Of a stretch of DNA of 38,470 nt, positions 15,501-24,359 are shown one piece after another. The DNA comes from Thermodesulfobacteriota bacterium. GTDB lineage: Bacteria > Desulfobacterota > DSM-4660 > Desulfatiglandales > Desulfatiglandaceae. The position numbers were made by a program, and so were the translations under genes. The DNA is taken from the NCBI GenBank assembly GCA_028278625.1, contig JANQDY010000277.1, forward strand, positions 1 through 38,470, written 5' to 3'. The first letter of the stretch is position 1; each line of letters opens with the position of its first letter. The notes under the pieces are model-generated. The model made no database searches. It saw only the letters and a program-made list of their open reading frames with translations, and had not been told where the DNA came from.

Positions 15501-15754
15501 TGCCAGTCCCCTGGATCAACAACATTCATGTCCGCGGTATTTGTTTCGAACTCTTCCAGGTCCGCATTCGTCCATTGACCGCTGAACTCCTGGAATTCGT
15601 CCAGATATTTCCGGTCCGGCGGCGGCTTGATCCCCAGGGCCGCTTCAAGTAGTTTCTTAATGGTCTTGTTGATGCTCAATCCTTCGGCCTCGGCCCGAGC
15701 TTTGATAAGATCGGCCAGTTGTTTGTCGATACCATGAATCGTCATGGACTTCAT
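15497..15754 (-). CDS. VapB-type antitoxin, ribbon-helix-helix
   Basis: An 85-residue protein. I start at the ATG whose first base is 15754 because GAGGGA lies six bases upstream; an earlier ATG at 15775 would place that site inside the gene. The N-terminus MTIHGIDKQLADLIKARAEA, then GLSINKTIKKLLEAALG, has the beta strand, helix, helix pattern of ribbon-helix-helix DNA binders. The acidic, unstructured-looking C-terminus would bind the PIN toxin. It probably represses its own promoter, where several TGAAC repeats are seen. The operon likely continues through the toxin into the ABC exporter. Confidence 0.85.
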   Translation of the reverse strand: MKSMTIHGIDKQLADLIKARAEAEGLSINKTIKKLLEAALGIKPPPDRKYLDEFQEFSGQWTNADLEEFETNTADMNVVDPGDWQ

Positions 15755-15769
15755 TTGGTGTCCCTCATT

Positions 15770-15837
15770 GTTCATAACATTGGTTCAGGGCGTGGTTCAA
15801 AAATTTAAATCCTAGTTCATAAATGGGATTTTCGCAA
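15770..15837 (-). promoter_or_regulatory. Putative promoter and repeat operator of the second toxin-antitoxin operon
   Basis: Read on the minus strand, TTGCGA (15837-15832) and TAGGAT (15814-15809) are spaced by 17 bases, each 4 of 6 to consensus. Four copies of TGAAC (plus-strand GTTCA at 15770, 15783, 15795 and 15815) lie between the -10 region and the antitoxin start. The repeats could be antitoxin binding sites. Confidence 0.33.
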
Positions 15838-15980
15838 TAAAATAATATTTATTCTCTTGCCTTGTGTAACCGAAAAGGAGGCACCGGTGTTTCCCAAAAA
15901 GAGACATCAAAAGCCGCATCTGGAGTGCTCATTGCATCCTAACGCCCTGTTTTTTGATGAGATTTGAGAAAACAGGCTTG

Positions 15981-15996
15981 TGGTATGCTTCTTGCT
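15981..15996 (+). promoter_or_regulatory. Sigma-54 (-24/-12) promoter of the aromatic-degradation operon
   Basis: TGGTATGCTTCTTGCT matches the consensus TGGCAYRNNNNTTGCW at every fixed position except one (T for C), with the diagnostic GG and GC exactly ten bases apart (15982-15983 and 15994-15995). Transcription should start near 16007, about 40 bases before the first gene. Expression would need an NtrC-type activator, as is usual for inducible catabolic operons. Confidence 0.66.
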
Positions 15997-16048
15997 AATT
16001 GTTCTATTACGGTAGGACCATCATCAATGTATTCATGAGGAAGCAATC

Positions 16049-17044
16049 ATGTATCTGCCGAAATTCGAGCTTGAAAAACCAGAATCCTTTGAAGAGGCAG
16101 CCGCGCTGTTGAGGGTTCAGGAAGGGGGTCACCTGGTGGCCGGAGGGACGGAGCTTTTCCCCAGAATGAAGTACGGCCTCTGTACTCCCGAGATCATCGT
16201 AAGCCTTAAAGGGCCGAGGGTTTCGGATCCCCGGGTGACGGCGGAAGGTGTGCTGATCCTGGATGCGAGAATGTCGCTGACGTCCGTAACTGAAGCGCCC
16301 TTAATTCATGAAAAGACCCCGCTTCTGGCCATGGCGGCCGCAAGGGTCGCCACCCGTGAGATCAGAAATATGGGAACCCTTGGCGGCAATCTCTGTCAGG
16401 AAACCCGGTGCCTCTATTTCAATCAAAAGCATACGTATCAGTTCAGGGATCCCTGCTTCAAACGGGGAGGGGATGTGTGCTATTTCGCTCCAAAAGGGAA
16501 GAAATGCTGGGCCGTGTTCATGTCGGATCTGGCCCCTGCCCTTTTGTGCCTGGACGCAAAGCTCAGGGTTGTGGGAGACAAGGGTAATAGAGAGATGATG
16601 ATTGATGACCTCTATTCCCATGACCCGCTAAGACCCATCGCTCTTAATAGAGATGAGATTGTTAAAGAGATTTTGATTCCGGATAACGGCGGGCCAAGGG
16701 GCAGCGGTTTTGCCAAATTCGCCATGAGGGGCGGCATTGAATTTGCCGGTCTCAATGTGGCGGCCCTGCTCAGATTTGAAAAGGATTCGGCAACCTGTAG
16801 AGAAGCAAGGATTACCGTGGGAGCGGTTTCAGCGGGCCCCCAGCGGGTGCCGGCGGCGGAGGCCCTGCTCATGGGCAGACCCCTTTCCCATAAGGTGCTG
16901 GCGGATGCTTCAGAGAGCGTTGCCGAAGCGGTGAAGATCTTTCCCCATCACGGGTATTCAAAAGCGTATCTGAAAGGGTGCCTCAAAGTGGAGGCGAAGA
17001 TGGCTTTGGCAGATGCGAAAAAGGCTGTGAGGGGTACCACCTGA
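16049..17044 (+). CDS. hcrB: 4-hydroxybenzoyl-CoA reductase-like FAD/4Fe-4S subunit
   Basis: A 331-residue FAD-binding subunit of the xanthine dehydrogenase family. FAD contacts appear as HLVAGGTELFPRMK (about 28-41) and TREIRNMGTLGGNLCQ (about 102-117). Distinctive is the insertion between about 116 and 155 with cysteines at 121, 136, 144 and 153. Their spacing and surroundings (RCLYFNQ, DPCFKRGGDVCYFAPKGKKC) correspond to the loop that binds an extra [4Fe-4S] cluster in HcrB and is absent from ordinary xanthine dehydrogenases. It would pass low-potential electrons to the molybdenum site for reductive removal of the phenolic hydroxyl. First gene of the operon behind the sigma-54 promoter. 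Confidence 0.85.
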   Translation: MYLPKFELEKPESFEEAAALLRVQEGGHLVAGGTELFPRMKYGLCTPEIIVSLKGPRVSDPRVTAEGVLILDARMSLTSVTEAPLIHEKTPLLAMAAARVATREIRNMGTLGGNLCQETRCLYFNQKHTYQFRDPCFKRGGDVCYFAPKGKKCWAVFMSDLAPALLCLDAKLRVVGDKGNREMMIDDLYSHDPLRPIALNRDEIVKEILIPDNGGPRGSGFAKFAMRGGIEFAGLNVAALLRFEKDSATCREARITVGAVSAGPQRVPAAEALLMGRPLSHKVLADASESVAEAVKIFPHHGYSKAYLKGCLKVEAKMALADAKKAVRGTT

Positions 17045-17064
17045 ACATTTAGGAGAGGAAGAAA

Positions 17065-17553
17065 ATGGCCAAGAAGCATCAGAAAAAACTCCTCGAGCTC
17101 TCGGTTAACGGAGAGGTCTATGAACTGGCGGTCGCGTGCCAGGAAACGCTTCTGGAAGTGCTCAGGAACCGTCTGGGGCTTACGGGAACCAAGGAAGGAT
17201 GCGGTACCGGGGAATGCGGTTCGTGCACGGTGCTGCTGGAAGGCGAACCGGTTCTGGCCTGCCTGCTTCTGGCGGTCGATTGTGAAGGCAGGAAGATCGA
17301 AACCATTGAGGGACAGGCCGTGGAGGGGCATTTATCCCCGGTTCAGGAAGCATTCCTCGAAAAAGGCGCTGTGCAGTGCGGTTTTTGTACCCCGGGGATG
17401 GTGATGGCATCGACGGCATTGCTGAAGAGAAACCCGCAACCCAGCGAGGAAGATGTCAAGGAAAGCCTCGAGGGCCATCTGTGTCGCTGTACAGGGTATA
17501 ACAAAATCATGGAATCGGTTTTGCACGCAGCCAAATCGTATGGGGTAAAGTGA
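17065..17553 (+). CDS. hcrC: 4-hydroxybenzoyl-CoA reductase-like 2Fe-2S subunit
   Basis: This 162-residue subunit carries two [2Fe-2S] clusters. The N-terminal plant-ferredoxin-type site reads KEGCGTGECGSCTVLLEG with a fourth Cys in VLACLL. The C-terminal four-helix domain has QCGFCTPGM and LCRCTGYNKI. It relays electrons between the FAD and molybdenum subunits. AGGAG lies eight bases before the ATG and the gene begins 20 bases after hcrB. Gene order FAD, FeS, Mo and the 4Fe-4S loop of its partner favour an HcrABC-like enzyme over CO dehydrogenase or xanthine dehydrogenase. Confidence 0.88.
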   Translation: MAKKHQKKLLELSVNGEVYELAVACQETLLEVLRNRLGLTGTKEGCGTGECGSCTVLLEGEPVLACLLLAVDCEGRKIETIEGQAVEGHLSPVQEAFLEKGAVQCGFCTPGMVMASTALLKRNPQPSEEDVKESLEGHLCRCTGYNKIMESVLHAAKSYGVK

Positions 17554-17560
17554 GGCATGC

Positions 17561-19891
17561 ATGATGGGTGAGCTGGATTATGTGGGAAAACGGATACAGA
17601 GGAAAGACGGCCCCGAGAAGGTAACGGGTAAAGCGGTTTACTCGGTAGACATTCAGCTGCGGGGCAAACTGGTGGGGAAAATCTTGCGAAGCCCCCATGC
17701 CCATGCGCGAATTCTCCATATGGACACCCGTCAGGCCTTACGGGTCCCGGGTGTCAAAGGGATCATCACCGCCAAAGATACATTGGGCATCAAACATGGG
17801 TTTGTTGAAACACCCCGCTATCCGGCGGATCAGTACCCGCTGGCAATGAACAAGGTCCGGTTTGTGGGGGAGGAAGTGGCGGCGGTTGCGGCGGTGGATG
17901 CCTATGCGGCGGATGAGGCCCTTGAACTGATCGACGTCACCTATGAACCGCTGGAGGCGGTATTTGATCCCGAGGAAGCAATGGGGCCTGGAGCCCCTGA
18001 AATACACCCCACACACCCCAAAGTGAAAGAAGGCCTTTCCAATATCGGCGGCAAAACCGCCACCGCCTGGGGGGATGCGGCGGCCGCTTTCAAGGAAGCC
18101 GATTATGTGCGGGAGGACCGCTTCCTTAGCCATCTCCGAACCCATGGGTATCTCGAACCGCAGGCCACCGTGGCCAGTTTTGATTCGACCGGCAAGCTGA
18201 ATGTCTGGACATCCAGCATGGGTCCTTTCCTCAAGCGGGCGAAGCTTGCCAGAACGCTGGGGCTCCCCCAGTCGGCGGTTCGAATCAGGAAGGCGTACGT
18301 GGGCGGCGCTTTCGGCGGAAAGATCGATCTTTTCTCCCATGAATTCTGTGCGGCCCTCCTCTCCATGAAAACCGCCCGGCCCGTTGAAATCATCGCCAAC
18401 CGGGAAGAAATCTTTGCCGCGTACCGCCACGGGCAGCCGCTCACCGTGGAAATCAAGACCGGTGTTAAAAGGGACGGCACCATCCTGGCCCAACAGATAA
18501 AGACCATCAACAACTCCGGCGCCTATCGGGGAAGCGGTGTGGTGGTGGTTTTTCTTGCCTGGGGATTTGCCATGATTCCCTATCGGGTACCGAACCTTAC
18601 ATACGAAGGATATTCGGTCTTTACCAACAACCCTGTTCGCGCCCCCCAGCGGGGACACGGCGCACCCCAATTGAGATTTGCGGTGGAGTCGCAGCTGGAC
18701 ATGATTGCCGAGGAACTGGGACTGGACCCCATAGAGATTCGCCTTCGCAATGCCCGTGAATCCGGCGAATCCCTTCCCAATGGCGATAATGTGCACAACT
18801 TCGGCCTCAGGGACTGTTTGCTGAAGATTTCCGAGCACACCGATTTCAAGTCAAGATACGGCCGAAAAAACAAGGATGGCAAAGAGCGGTTTAAGAAGGG
18901 TATCGGCGTGGGGGTCAGTGCCTACTTCGGCGGATCCCTCATCTACCCCAACAGTTCTTCCGTGATCGTTAAGATGAACGATGATGGCAGCGTCACCCTG
19001 CTCACCGGTGCCATGGATATCGGCCAGGGGGCCGAAACCGTCCTCAGCCAGATTGTTGCGGAGGAACTCAAGATTCCCGTGGAAGAGGTGCAGGTGGTGG
19101 CGGCCGACACGGAAACCACCCCCGTTGATATCGGCAGTTGGATCAGCGGTAATGCCTATGTATGCGGAAATGCGGCTCGCATGGCGGCCGGCGAGGTGCG
19201 GGAGAAACTGAAGGAACTGGCAGCCGGTGCGCTGGAAGCGGACAAACGGGATCTGGTGGTCCATGACAAACGGGTCCACGTTGCCGGGTCTCCGGATCGG
19301 GGTCTCTCCTACGCGCGTCTGGTGGCCCTTAGCATTCAAAAGAACCGGGGGGATTCCGTTATCGGAAACGGCCACTGGCGGACCATGCGGGATGAACCGA
19401 TCCATCCCAGCCTGGCGACCACAAAGGGGCGGTGGAGTGAGAATTACGCTTCCGATGCGCAGACGGCCGAGGTGGAGGTGGATACGGAGACGGGCAAGGT
19501 CCGGCTCATCAGAGCGGTGACGGCCCACGACTGCGGATTCCCAATCAATCCCCTTCTGGTGGAGGGTCAGATTGACGGTCAGATCTCCATGGCCCTGGGA
19601 CACGCATTCATGGAAGAGATCATGATGGAAGAAGGGCGAACGTTGAATCCCAACTGGCTCGATTACCGGATGCCCACCATTCGGGAAATCGCCGAATCCG
19701 AGCACATTGATGTCATTACGGAAGCGTACCGCGTGGGCAAGCCGTACCGAACCAAGGAGGTGGGCGAAGGGTATGTCTCGGCCATTCTGGCGGCCATTGC
19801 AAACGCCATATACGATGCGGTGGGTGTGAGGCTTTATTCCACGCCTTTTTCTCCGGAAAAAATACTGAGGGGTTTGGGAAAGATCCAATAG
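17561..19891 (+). CDS. hcrA: 4-hydroxybenzoyl-CoA reductase-like molybdenum subunit
   Basis: A 776-residue catalytic subunit, close to the usual HcrA length. Molybdopterin contacts include GGAFGGK near 248, GAMDIGQGAETVLSQIV near 482 and the C-terminal KEVGEG (about 729-734), whose glutamate sits at the molybdenum centre in this family. The N-terminal Ald/Xan-DH domain (GKAVYSVDIQLRGKL, then SPHAHARI) is intact. The predicted reaction is reductive dehydroxylation of 4-hydroxybenzoyl-CoA, or a related hydroxyaroyl-CoA, to benzoyl-CoA in the cytoplasm. It starts eight bases after hcrC. Two ATGs in tandem (17561, 17564) are possible starts. The exact substrate cannot be fixed by eye. Confidence 0.86.
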   Translation: MMGELDYVGKRIQRKDGPEKVTGKAVYSVDIQLRGKLVGKILRSPHAHARILHMDTRQALRVPGVKGIITAKDTLGIKHGFVETPRYPADQYPLAMNKVRFVGEEVAAVAAVDAYAADEALELIDVTYEPLEAVFDPEEAMGPGAPEIHPTHPKVKEGLSNIGGKTATAWGDAAAAFKEADYVREDRFLSHLRTHGYLEPQATVASFDSTGKLNVWTSSMGPFLKRAKLARTLGLPQSAVRIRKAYVGGAFGGKIDLFSHEFCAALLSMKTARPVEIIANREEIFAAYRHGQPLTVEIKTGVKRDGTILAQQIKTINNSGAYRGSGVVVVFLAWGFAMIPYRVPNLTYEGYSVFTNNPVRAPQRGHGAPQLRFAVESQLDMIAEELGLDPIEIRLRNARESGESLPNGDNVHNFGLRDCLLKISEHTDFKSRYGRKNKDGKERFKKGIGVGVSAYFGGSLIYPNSSSVIVKMNDDGSVTLLTGAMDIGQGAETVLSQIVAEELKIPVEEVQVVAADTETTPVDIGSWISGNAYVCGNAARMAAGEVREKLKELAAGALEADKRDLVVHDKRVHVAGSPDRGLSYARLVALSIQKNRGDSVIGNGHWRTMRDEPIHPSLATTKGRWSENYASDAQTAEVEVDTETGKVRLIRAVTAHDCGFPINPLLVEGQIDGQISMALGHAFMEEIMMEEGRTLNPNWLDYRMPTIREIAESEHIDVITEAYRVGKPYRTKEVGEGYVSAILAAIANAIYDAVGVRLYSTPFSPEKILRGLGKIQ

Positions 19892-19923
19892 GCTTTTTTT
19901 GTATATCGCAGAGGGAAGAAAAA

Positions 19924-21243
19924 ATGACCAAGGTGCTTTATTGGAACAGGGAAATGGAGACCATGCCTCGGAAGGAACGGGAGGCATTGCAGCTTGAGCG
20001 GTTTAGGGAACGCATGACCTATGTTTACGAAAAAAGCCCCATGTACAGACACAAATACGATGCGGCGGGTATCAAACCGTCCGACATTCTAGAACTCTCC
20101 GATATTTCTAGGGTCCCCTTTACCATAAAGGAAGAGCTGCGGGAGAGCCAGAAACGGGTCCCGCCCTGGGGGGATTTCATGTGTGTTCCGCCGGAAGAGG
20201 GGGTCCGGGTTTTCCAAACCACCGGTACCACCGGCATTCCGGTAAAAGTCATGCTCAACAAAAGGGACTGGACCGTCCATTTTTATGAACAGTTCATGCA
20301 TTTTATGAACGCCTATGGTATACAGACGTCGGACATTCTCTATGTCCCTTTCGGATATGGCCTCTATATTGCCTGGTGGGGATTTCAGGCGGCCCTTGAG
20401 CAGGCGGGCGTCATGATTGTGCCTGGGGGTGCCCAGTCCTCAAAGGACCGCGTCAGAAACATTTTCGAGTGGGGCGCCACCGTGGTTTGCGGCACGCCCA
20501 CCTACCTTCTCCATCTGGGGGAGGTGGCTTCCAAAATGGGTGTAACTCTCTCCGACTCTAATGTGTCGATCATCGTGGCGGCCGGTGAACCGGGAGCCAA
20601 TGTGACATCCACCAAAGGGGCCATTGAAACCATCTGGGGCGGCAAATGTTATGATGATATCGGTTCCAGTGAAATCAGCAATTTCGGGTTTGAATGCATC
20701 TTTCAGCAGGGGACCCATGTCAATGAAAACATGTTTTTTGCGGAATGTCTCGATCCGGATACGCTTAAACCCGTAAAAGACGGTGAAGTAGGAGAGTTGG
20801 TGCTTAGCAATCTCTGTACGGAAACCATGCCGCTGATTCGGTATCGCATCAAGGATCTGGTGAAATTCAATCGCGATACATGCCAGTGCGGCAGAACATT
20901 CCTGAGGCTCGAAGGGGGGATTCTGGGGCGTTCGGATGACATGTTTCAGTTTGCCGGCGTAAATGTCTTTCCGTCTGCCATCGAAAACGTCATACGAAAT
21001 GTGGACCGGTTCTCCAACGAATATCAGATTGTGGTTCCCAAAATTGGGAGTGGAAAGCGCCTGAAGATCCGCGTTGAGCCGGCATCGGATCTTGTATCGG
21101 AAGCGGAAATGAAACAGGCGGTTGATCAATTCATCGAGCAATTCAAATACCGAATCACATTTACGCCGGAAGTGGAAGTGACCGAGATGGGAACGCTCCC
21201 CCGTTTTGAACTGAAGGCGAAACGCGTTATTCGGGATGTGTGA
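19924..21243 (+). CDS. Aryl-CoA ligase of the phenylacetate-CoA ligase (PaaK) family
   Basis: A 439-residue AMP-forming ligase. The PaaK-type phosphate-binding loop reads FQTTGTTGIPVKV near 98-110, the adenine motif YDDIGSSEISN near 238, and the hinge region YRIKDLVKF with a downstream CQCGRT, LGRSDDMFQFAGVNVFPS. The conserved lysine near the end (FELKAKRVI) fits. It makes aroyl-CoA from an aromatic acid, ATP and CoA. Lying between the reductase and the importer genes, its natural substrate is probably the hydroxybenzoate-type acid later reduced by HcrABC, although the family also acts on phenylacetate and relatives. GAGGGAAG precedes the ATG. Confidence 0.87.
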   Translation: MTKVLYWNREMETMPRKEREALQLERFRERMTYVYEKSPMYRHKYDAAGIKPSDILELSDISRVPFTIKEELRESQKRVPPWGDFMCVPPEEGVRVFQTTGTTGIPVKVMLNKRDWTVHFYEQFMHFMNAYGIQTSDILYVPFGYGLYIAWWGFQAALEQAGVMIVPGGAQSSKDRVRNIFEWGATVVCGTPTYLLHLGEVASKMGVTLSDSNVSIIVAAGEPGANVTSTKGAIETIWGGKCYDDIGSSEISNFGFECIFQQGTHVNENMFFAECLDPDTLKPVKDGEVGELVLSNLCTETMPLIRYRIKDLVKFNRDTCQCGRTFLRLEGGILGRSDDMFQFAGVNVFPSAIENVIRNVDRFSNEYQIVVPKIGSGKRLKIRVEPASDLVSEAEMKQAVDQFIEQFKYRITFTPEVEVTEMGTLPRFELKAKRVIRDV

Positions 21244-21295
21244 ATAAAGAGCCATTGGAAACAAGGAATTAACCCAAAAACCAAAGGAGGATGTC

Positions 21296-22483
21296 ATGAA
21301 AAAGAGAACCCTGTTGATCTGTCTGGTTTCAGCCTTGCTGTTCGGAATTCCCTTTACGGCCATGGGAGCCCCCGACGCCATTCACATCGGAGCCACCGTC
21401 TCACAGACCGGCCACTTCTCATCGGAGATCGGACCTTTTAAGCGGCTCATGAACGCCTGGGCCGACCTTGTGAACGAACAGGGCGGTATCATGGTGAAGG
21501 AATACGGTAAGAAACTGCCGGTGAAATTCACCATCTATGACGACAAGAGTGATCAAGCAACCGTAAAGAAGTATTATGAGCGTCTGGCCACCGTTGACAA
21601 GGTCAATCTCATGCTGGGACCCTACAGCAGCCCGCTCACCTTTGCGGCCAGCACGGCCGGCGAGAACCACCAGATACCCTTTATCGCCATCTGCGCCAAT
21701 TCACCTAAAGTCTACACCCGTGGGTTCAAGTGGCTGGTGGGGGTCATTGATCTGGGACCCCGCTACACCTACCGCTACTGGGAAATGATCCAGAAGGAAG
21801 GGAAGGCCAAGAGCGTCTCTTTCGTGGTGGAAGACACCATCCATCCTTTAAGTGTATACAAGGGTTCCAAGAAGCTGGCCCAAGAGGCCGGACTGAAGGT
21901 TTTAACAAGCGATATCGTACCTGCCAAGACCAGGGATTTCACGCCCATTATCACCAAGCTGAAGAAAGAGAACCCGGATATCGTTTATGTTTCCTCAAAC
22001 ATTCCCTTTGCCATCAACTTCATGAAACAGGCAAAAGAGATGAAGCTCAATCCCAAGGAATACCACTGCATTCATCACAGCGGGATCTTCAGGGACGCCC
22101 TTGGAAGTGCCGCCAATGATGTCATCGGCCAGTCTTACTGGGTGGAGGGGATGAAGCTGGGGGATACAAAACTGATCAACGACGTGCTCAAACGGGCCGA
22201 CATCAGCGAACCCATGTATCCCTGGTCTCCCGCCTATGTGGCGGCCTTTCAGGTGCTTCAGAAAGCCATCGAAGACGCGGGAACCCTGGACAACAAGAAG
22301 TTGATGGAAACCCTCAAAAAGCTGAAGATGGAGACGGTGCTGGGTGAAGAGGTGTTTGCCGAAACCGGATACGGATCCATCAACACCTACCCTTCTCAGA
22401 TTCAGGGTGGCGTGTACAAAGTGATTTATCCGCCGGACGTGGCCACCGGAAAGCACATCTACCCCCGCCCGCCCTGGAAATAG
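21296..22483 (+). CDS. LIV-type ABC transporter periplasmic binding protein
   Basis: This 395-residue protein has a signal peptide (MKKRTLLICLVSALLFGIPFT, cleaved near TAMGA) and a type I periplasmic-binding fold: HIGATVSQTGHFSSEIGPF, then VNEQGGIMV, DDKSDQATVKKYYERL, and LMLGPYSSPLT. Family members in amino-acid operons bind leucine-type ligands. Relatives beside aromatic genes bind aromatic acids, and this setting favours an aromatic acid. A strong AAGGAGG precedes ATG 21296. It heads the five transporter genes (binding protein, two permeases, two ATPases). Confidence 0.9.
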   Translation: MKKRTLLICLVSALLFGIPFTAMGAPDAIHIGATVSQTGHFSSEIGPFKRLMNAWADLVNEQGGIMVKEYGKKLPVKFTIYDDKSDQATVKKYYERLATVDKVNLMLGPYSSPLTFAASTAGENHQIPFIAICANSPKVYTRGFKWLVGVIDLGPRYTYRYWEMIQKEGKAKSVSFVVEDTIHPLSVYKGSKKLAQEAGLKVLTSDIVPAKTRDFTPIITKLKKENPDIVYVSSNIPFAINFMKQAKEMKLNPKEYHCIHHSGIFRDALGSAANDVIGQSYWVEGMKLGDTKLINDVLKRADISEPMYPWSPAYVAAFQVLQKAIEDAGTLDNKKLMETLKKLKMETVLGEEVFAETGYGSINTYPSQIQGGVYKVIYPPDVATGKHIYPRPPWK

Positions 22484-22503
22484 TCCAGGCCTAAAGGGTT
22501 AAT

Positions 22504-23376
22504 GTGTCAGCGGATTTTATCCAGTTACTGGTAGGAGGGATCCTGCTGGGCGGTATTTACGGCCTGGCCGCTTTCGGGCTCTCCATTACCTTCGGTGTCT
22601 TAAACGTCCTCAATCTGGCCCATGGGGAGTTTCTGATGCTGGGGTCCCTCCTGAGCTACGGTGTTTTCGTGGGATTGGGCATCAATCCCTTTGTTGCGGC
22701 CATCCTGGTAATACCGGTGTTCATGCTGCTGGGGGTCGGCTTTTACCTGCTCCTTCTAAAACCGATCATGGACAAGCCGCCCCACCAGCTCCTGGTGGCC
22801 TCCATCCTGGTGACCCTGGGCGCCTCCCTCTTTATCGAAGATATCACCGCCTATTTCTGGGAGCGTCCGGTCACCGGTATTTCCTACTCCCTTCCGCCCA
22901 TGGAACTGGCCGGCGTGGTCATTTCTTCCACGCGACTGTTGATTCTCCTCTTTATTTTCGCCCTCGCCTGCGGCATGCAGCTATATCTCAAGAAGACCTT
23001 TGTGGGAAAGAGCATCCGGGCCATTGTCCAGGGGAGAGATGGGGCCAAGGTGGTGGGGATTCCCATCAGCCGCGTATCGGCGCTGGCGTTCAGCATCGGA
23101 ATGGCCCTGGCGGCCTCTGCAGGCGCCTTTTACGTGACCCTGTTTACGGTGACGCCGGTCATGGGGATCCCCTTGACCATCAAATACCTCTGCGTGGTGG
23201 TTCTTGGGGGCCTGGGAAGTATCGTGGGATCCGTCTTCGGCGGACTCATCCTGGGGGTTGCGGAGACGTTCACCGCCTATTACTGCGGTGCCGAGTGGTC
23301 TCCCACCATCGCATTCATCCTGTTGATTCTCATCCTCATTGTGAGACCTGAAGGTCTTTTCGGGGCAAAGAAATGA
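22504..23376 (+). CDS. LIV-type ABC permease, LivH-like
   Basis: A 290-residue inner-membrane permease with about eight hydrophobic helices. The opening GGILLGGIYGLAAFGLSITFG, then VLNLAHGEFLMLG, is the LivH signature. The ATPase-contact loop includes AIVQGRDGAKVVGIPISRV. It starts at GTG 22504, five bases after AAAGGG; an ATG at 22502 is in the wrong frame. The end overlaps the next permease by ATGA. It forms the membrane channel with the LivM-like partner. Confidence 0.9.
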   Translation: MSADFIQLLVGGILLGGIYGLAAFGLSITFGVLNVLNLAHGEFLMLGSLLSYGVFVGLGINPFVAAILVIPVFMLLGVGFYLLLLKPIMDKPPHQLLVASILVTLGASLFIEDITAYFWERPVTGISYSLPPMELAGVVISSTRLLILLFIFALACGMQLYLKKTFVGKSIRAIVQGRDGAKVVGIPISRVSALAFSIGMALAASAGAFYVTLFTVTPVMGIPLTIKYLCVVVLGGLGSIVGSVFGGLILGVAETFTAYYCGAEWSPTIAFILLILILIVRPEGLFGAKK

Positions 23377-24353
23377 ACCGCAACGGAAAGAAGCTTTTCT
23401 ACTTGATTGTCGTTCTCCTGTGGGCCATCCTGGCGGCACTGCCGTACCTTGGCTTTTCTTACGGTGTCGTCTGGATCTTTCTGCTGGCGGTCTATTTTAC
23501 CCTGGCACTCAGTTATGACATTGTGGGCGGATACATGGGGTATATGAATCTGGGGCATTCCACCTTTTTCGGACTGGGGGCTTATACCACCGCCATCCTG
23601 CTGAACCAGGGGATAGGCCTCTTTTCAGCCCTTTTCGTGGCGCTGCTCCTGGCCGCCCTTTTTGCGGCACTGATCAGCTATCCCCTTTTCCGGCTGAGGG
23701 GGGCCTATTTTGCCCTGGCCACTTTCGGGCTGATCAGTCTCATTGAGGTGCTGACCGTCAATCTGAGGGATCTGACCGGCGGCTCGGGCGGTATTTCCAC
23801 CCCGCCCGGAAACAATATGCTCCCCTCCTACTACCTGGTTCTGGCCGTGGCTTTAGGCACCATGGTGTTGAGCCAGGCAGTGGCCAGAAGCAAATTCGGC
23901 CTGGCCCTGTTCAGCATCCGTGAAGACGAAGAGGTGGCCCAGGCCTTCGGCGTTCCCACAACCCTTTACAAGGGGCTTGCCCTGGTCATCAGTTCGGTGC
24001 CCGCCAGCCTGGTGGGAGGGATTTACGTCTGGAACATGACCTATGTGAGCCCGGAATCGGTCTTCGGTCTCGAGATTGCCCTGAGCCCCATTATCATGGC
24101 CATGCTGGGGGGGTCCGGGATCATGATCGGGCCGTTGGTGGGGGCGGTCTTTATCACCCTGGTGCAGGAGTTTCTGTGGACCAAAGTCCCCTATTTTCAT
24201 CTGGCCATGTACGGTGTCGTCCTGGTGCTGCTGGGGTTGTTCATGCCCGGCGGGCTCGTACGGACCCGTTTTGTCAAACCGGCTATCGGGTGGTTGGGCC
24301 TGGGTGAGGCGGTAGATTATGTGAAGAACAGAGATGCTGAAAGGATGCCTTGA
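23373..24353 (+). CDS. LIV-type ABC permease, LivM-like
   Basis: A 326-residue inner-membrane permease. LSYDIVGGYMGYMNLGHSTF, then GLGAYTTAILL, is the LivM hallmark; ATPase contact is via FSIREDEEVAQAFGVP. The conserved GGxGSIWGPLVGA-type motif appears as LGGSGIMIGPLVGAVF. It begins in the stop codon of the LivH-like gene and is followed six bases later by the first ATPase. Confidence 0.9.
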   Translation: MNRNGKKLFYLIVVLLWAILAALPYLGFSYGVVWIFLLAVYFTLALSYDIVGGYMGYMNLGHSTFFGLGAYTTAILLNQGIGLFSALFVALLLAALFAALISYPLFRLRGAYFALATFGLISLIEVLTVNLRDLTGGSGGISTPPGNNMLPSYYLVLAVALGTMVLSQAVARSKFGLALFSIREDEEVAQAFGVPTTLYKGLALVISSVPASLVGGIYVWNMTYVSPESVFGLEIALSPIIMAMLGGSGIMIGPLVGAVFITLVQEFLWTKVPYFHLAMYGVVLVLLGLFMPGGLVRTRFVKPAIGWLGLGEAVDYVKNRDAERMP

Positions 24354-24359
24354 TAGATA

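Noticed and set aside
17738..19987. Long open frames on the minus strand opposite hcrA.
   Set aside because: Antisense shadows of a GC-rich gene; no domains, and the plus-strand protein carries all family motifs.
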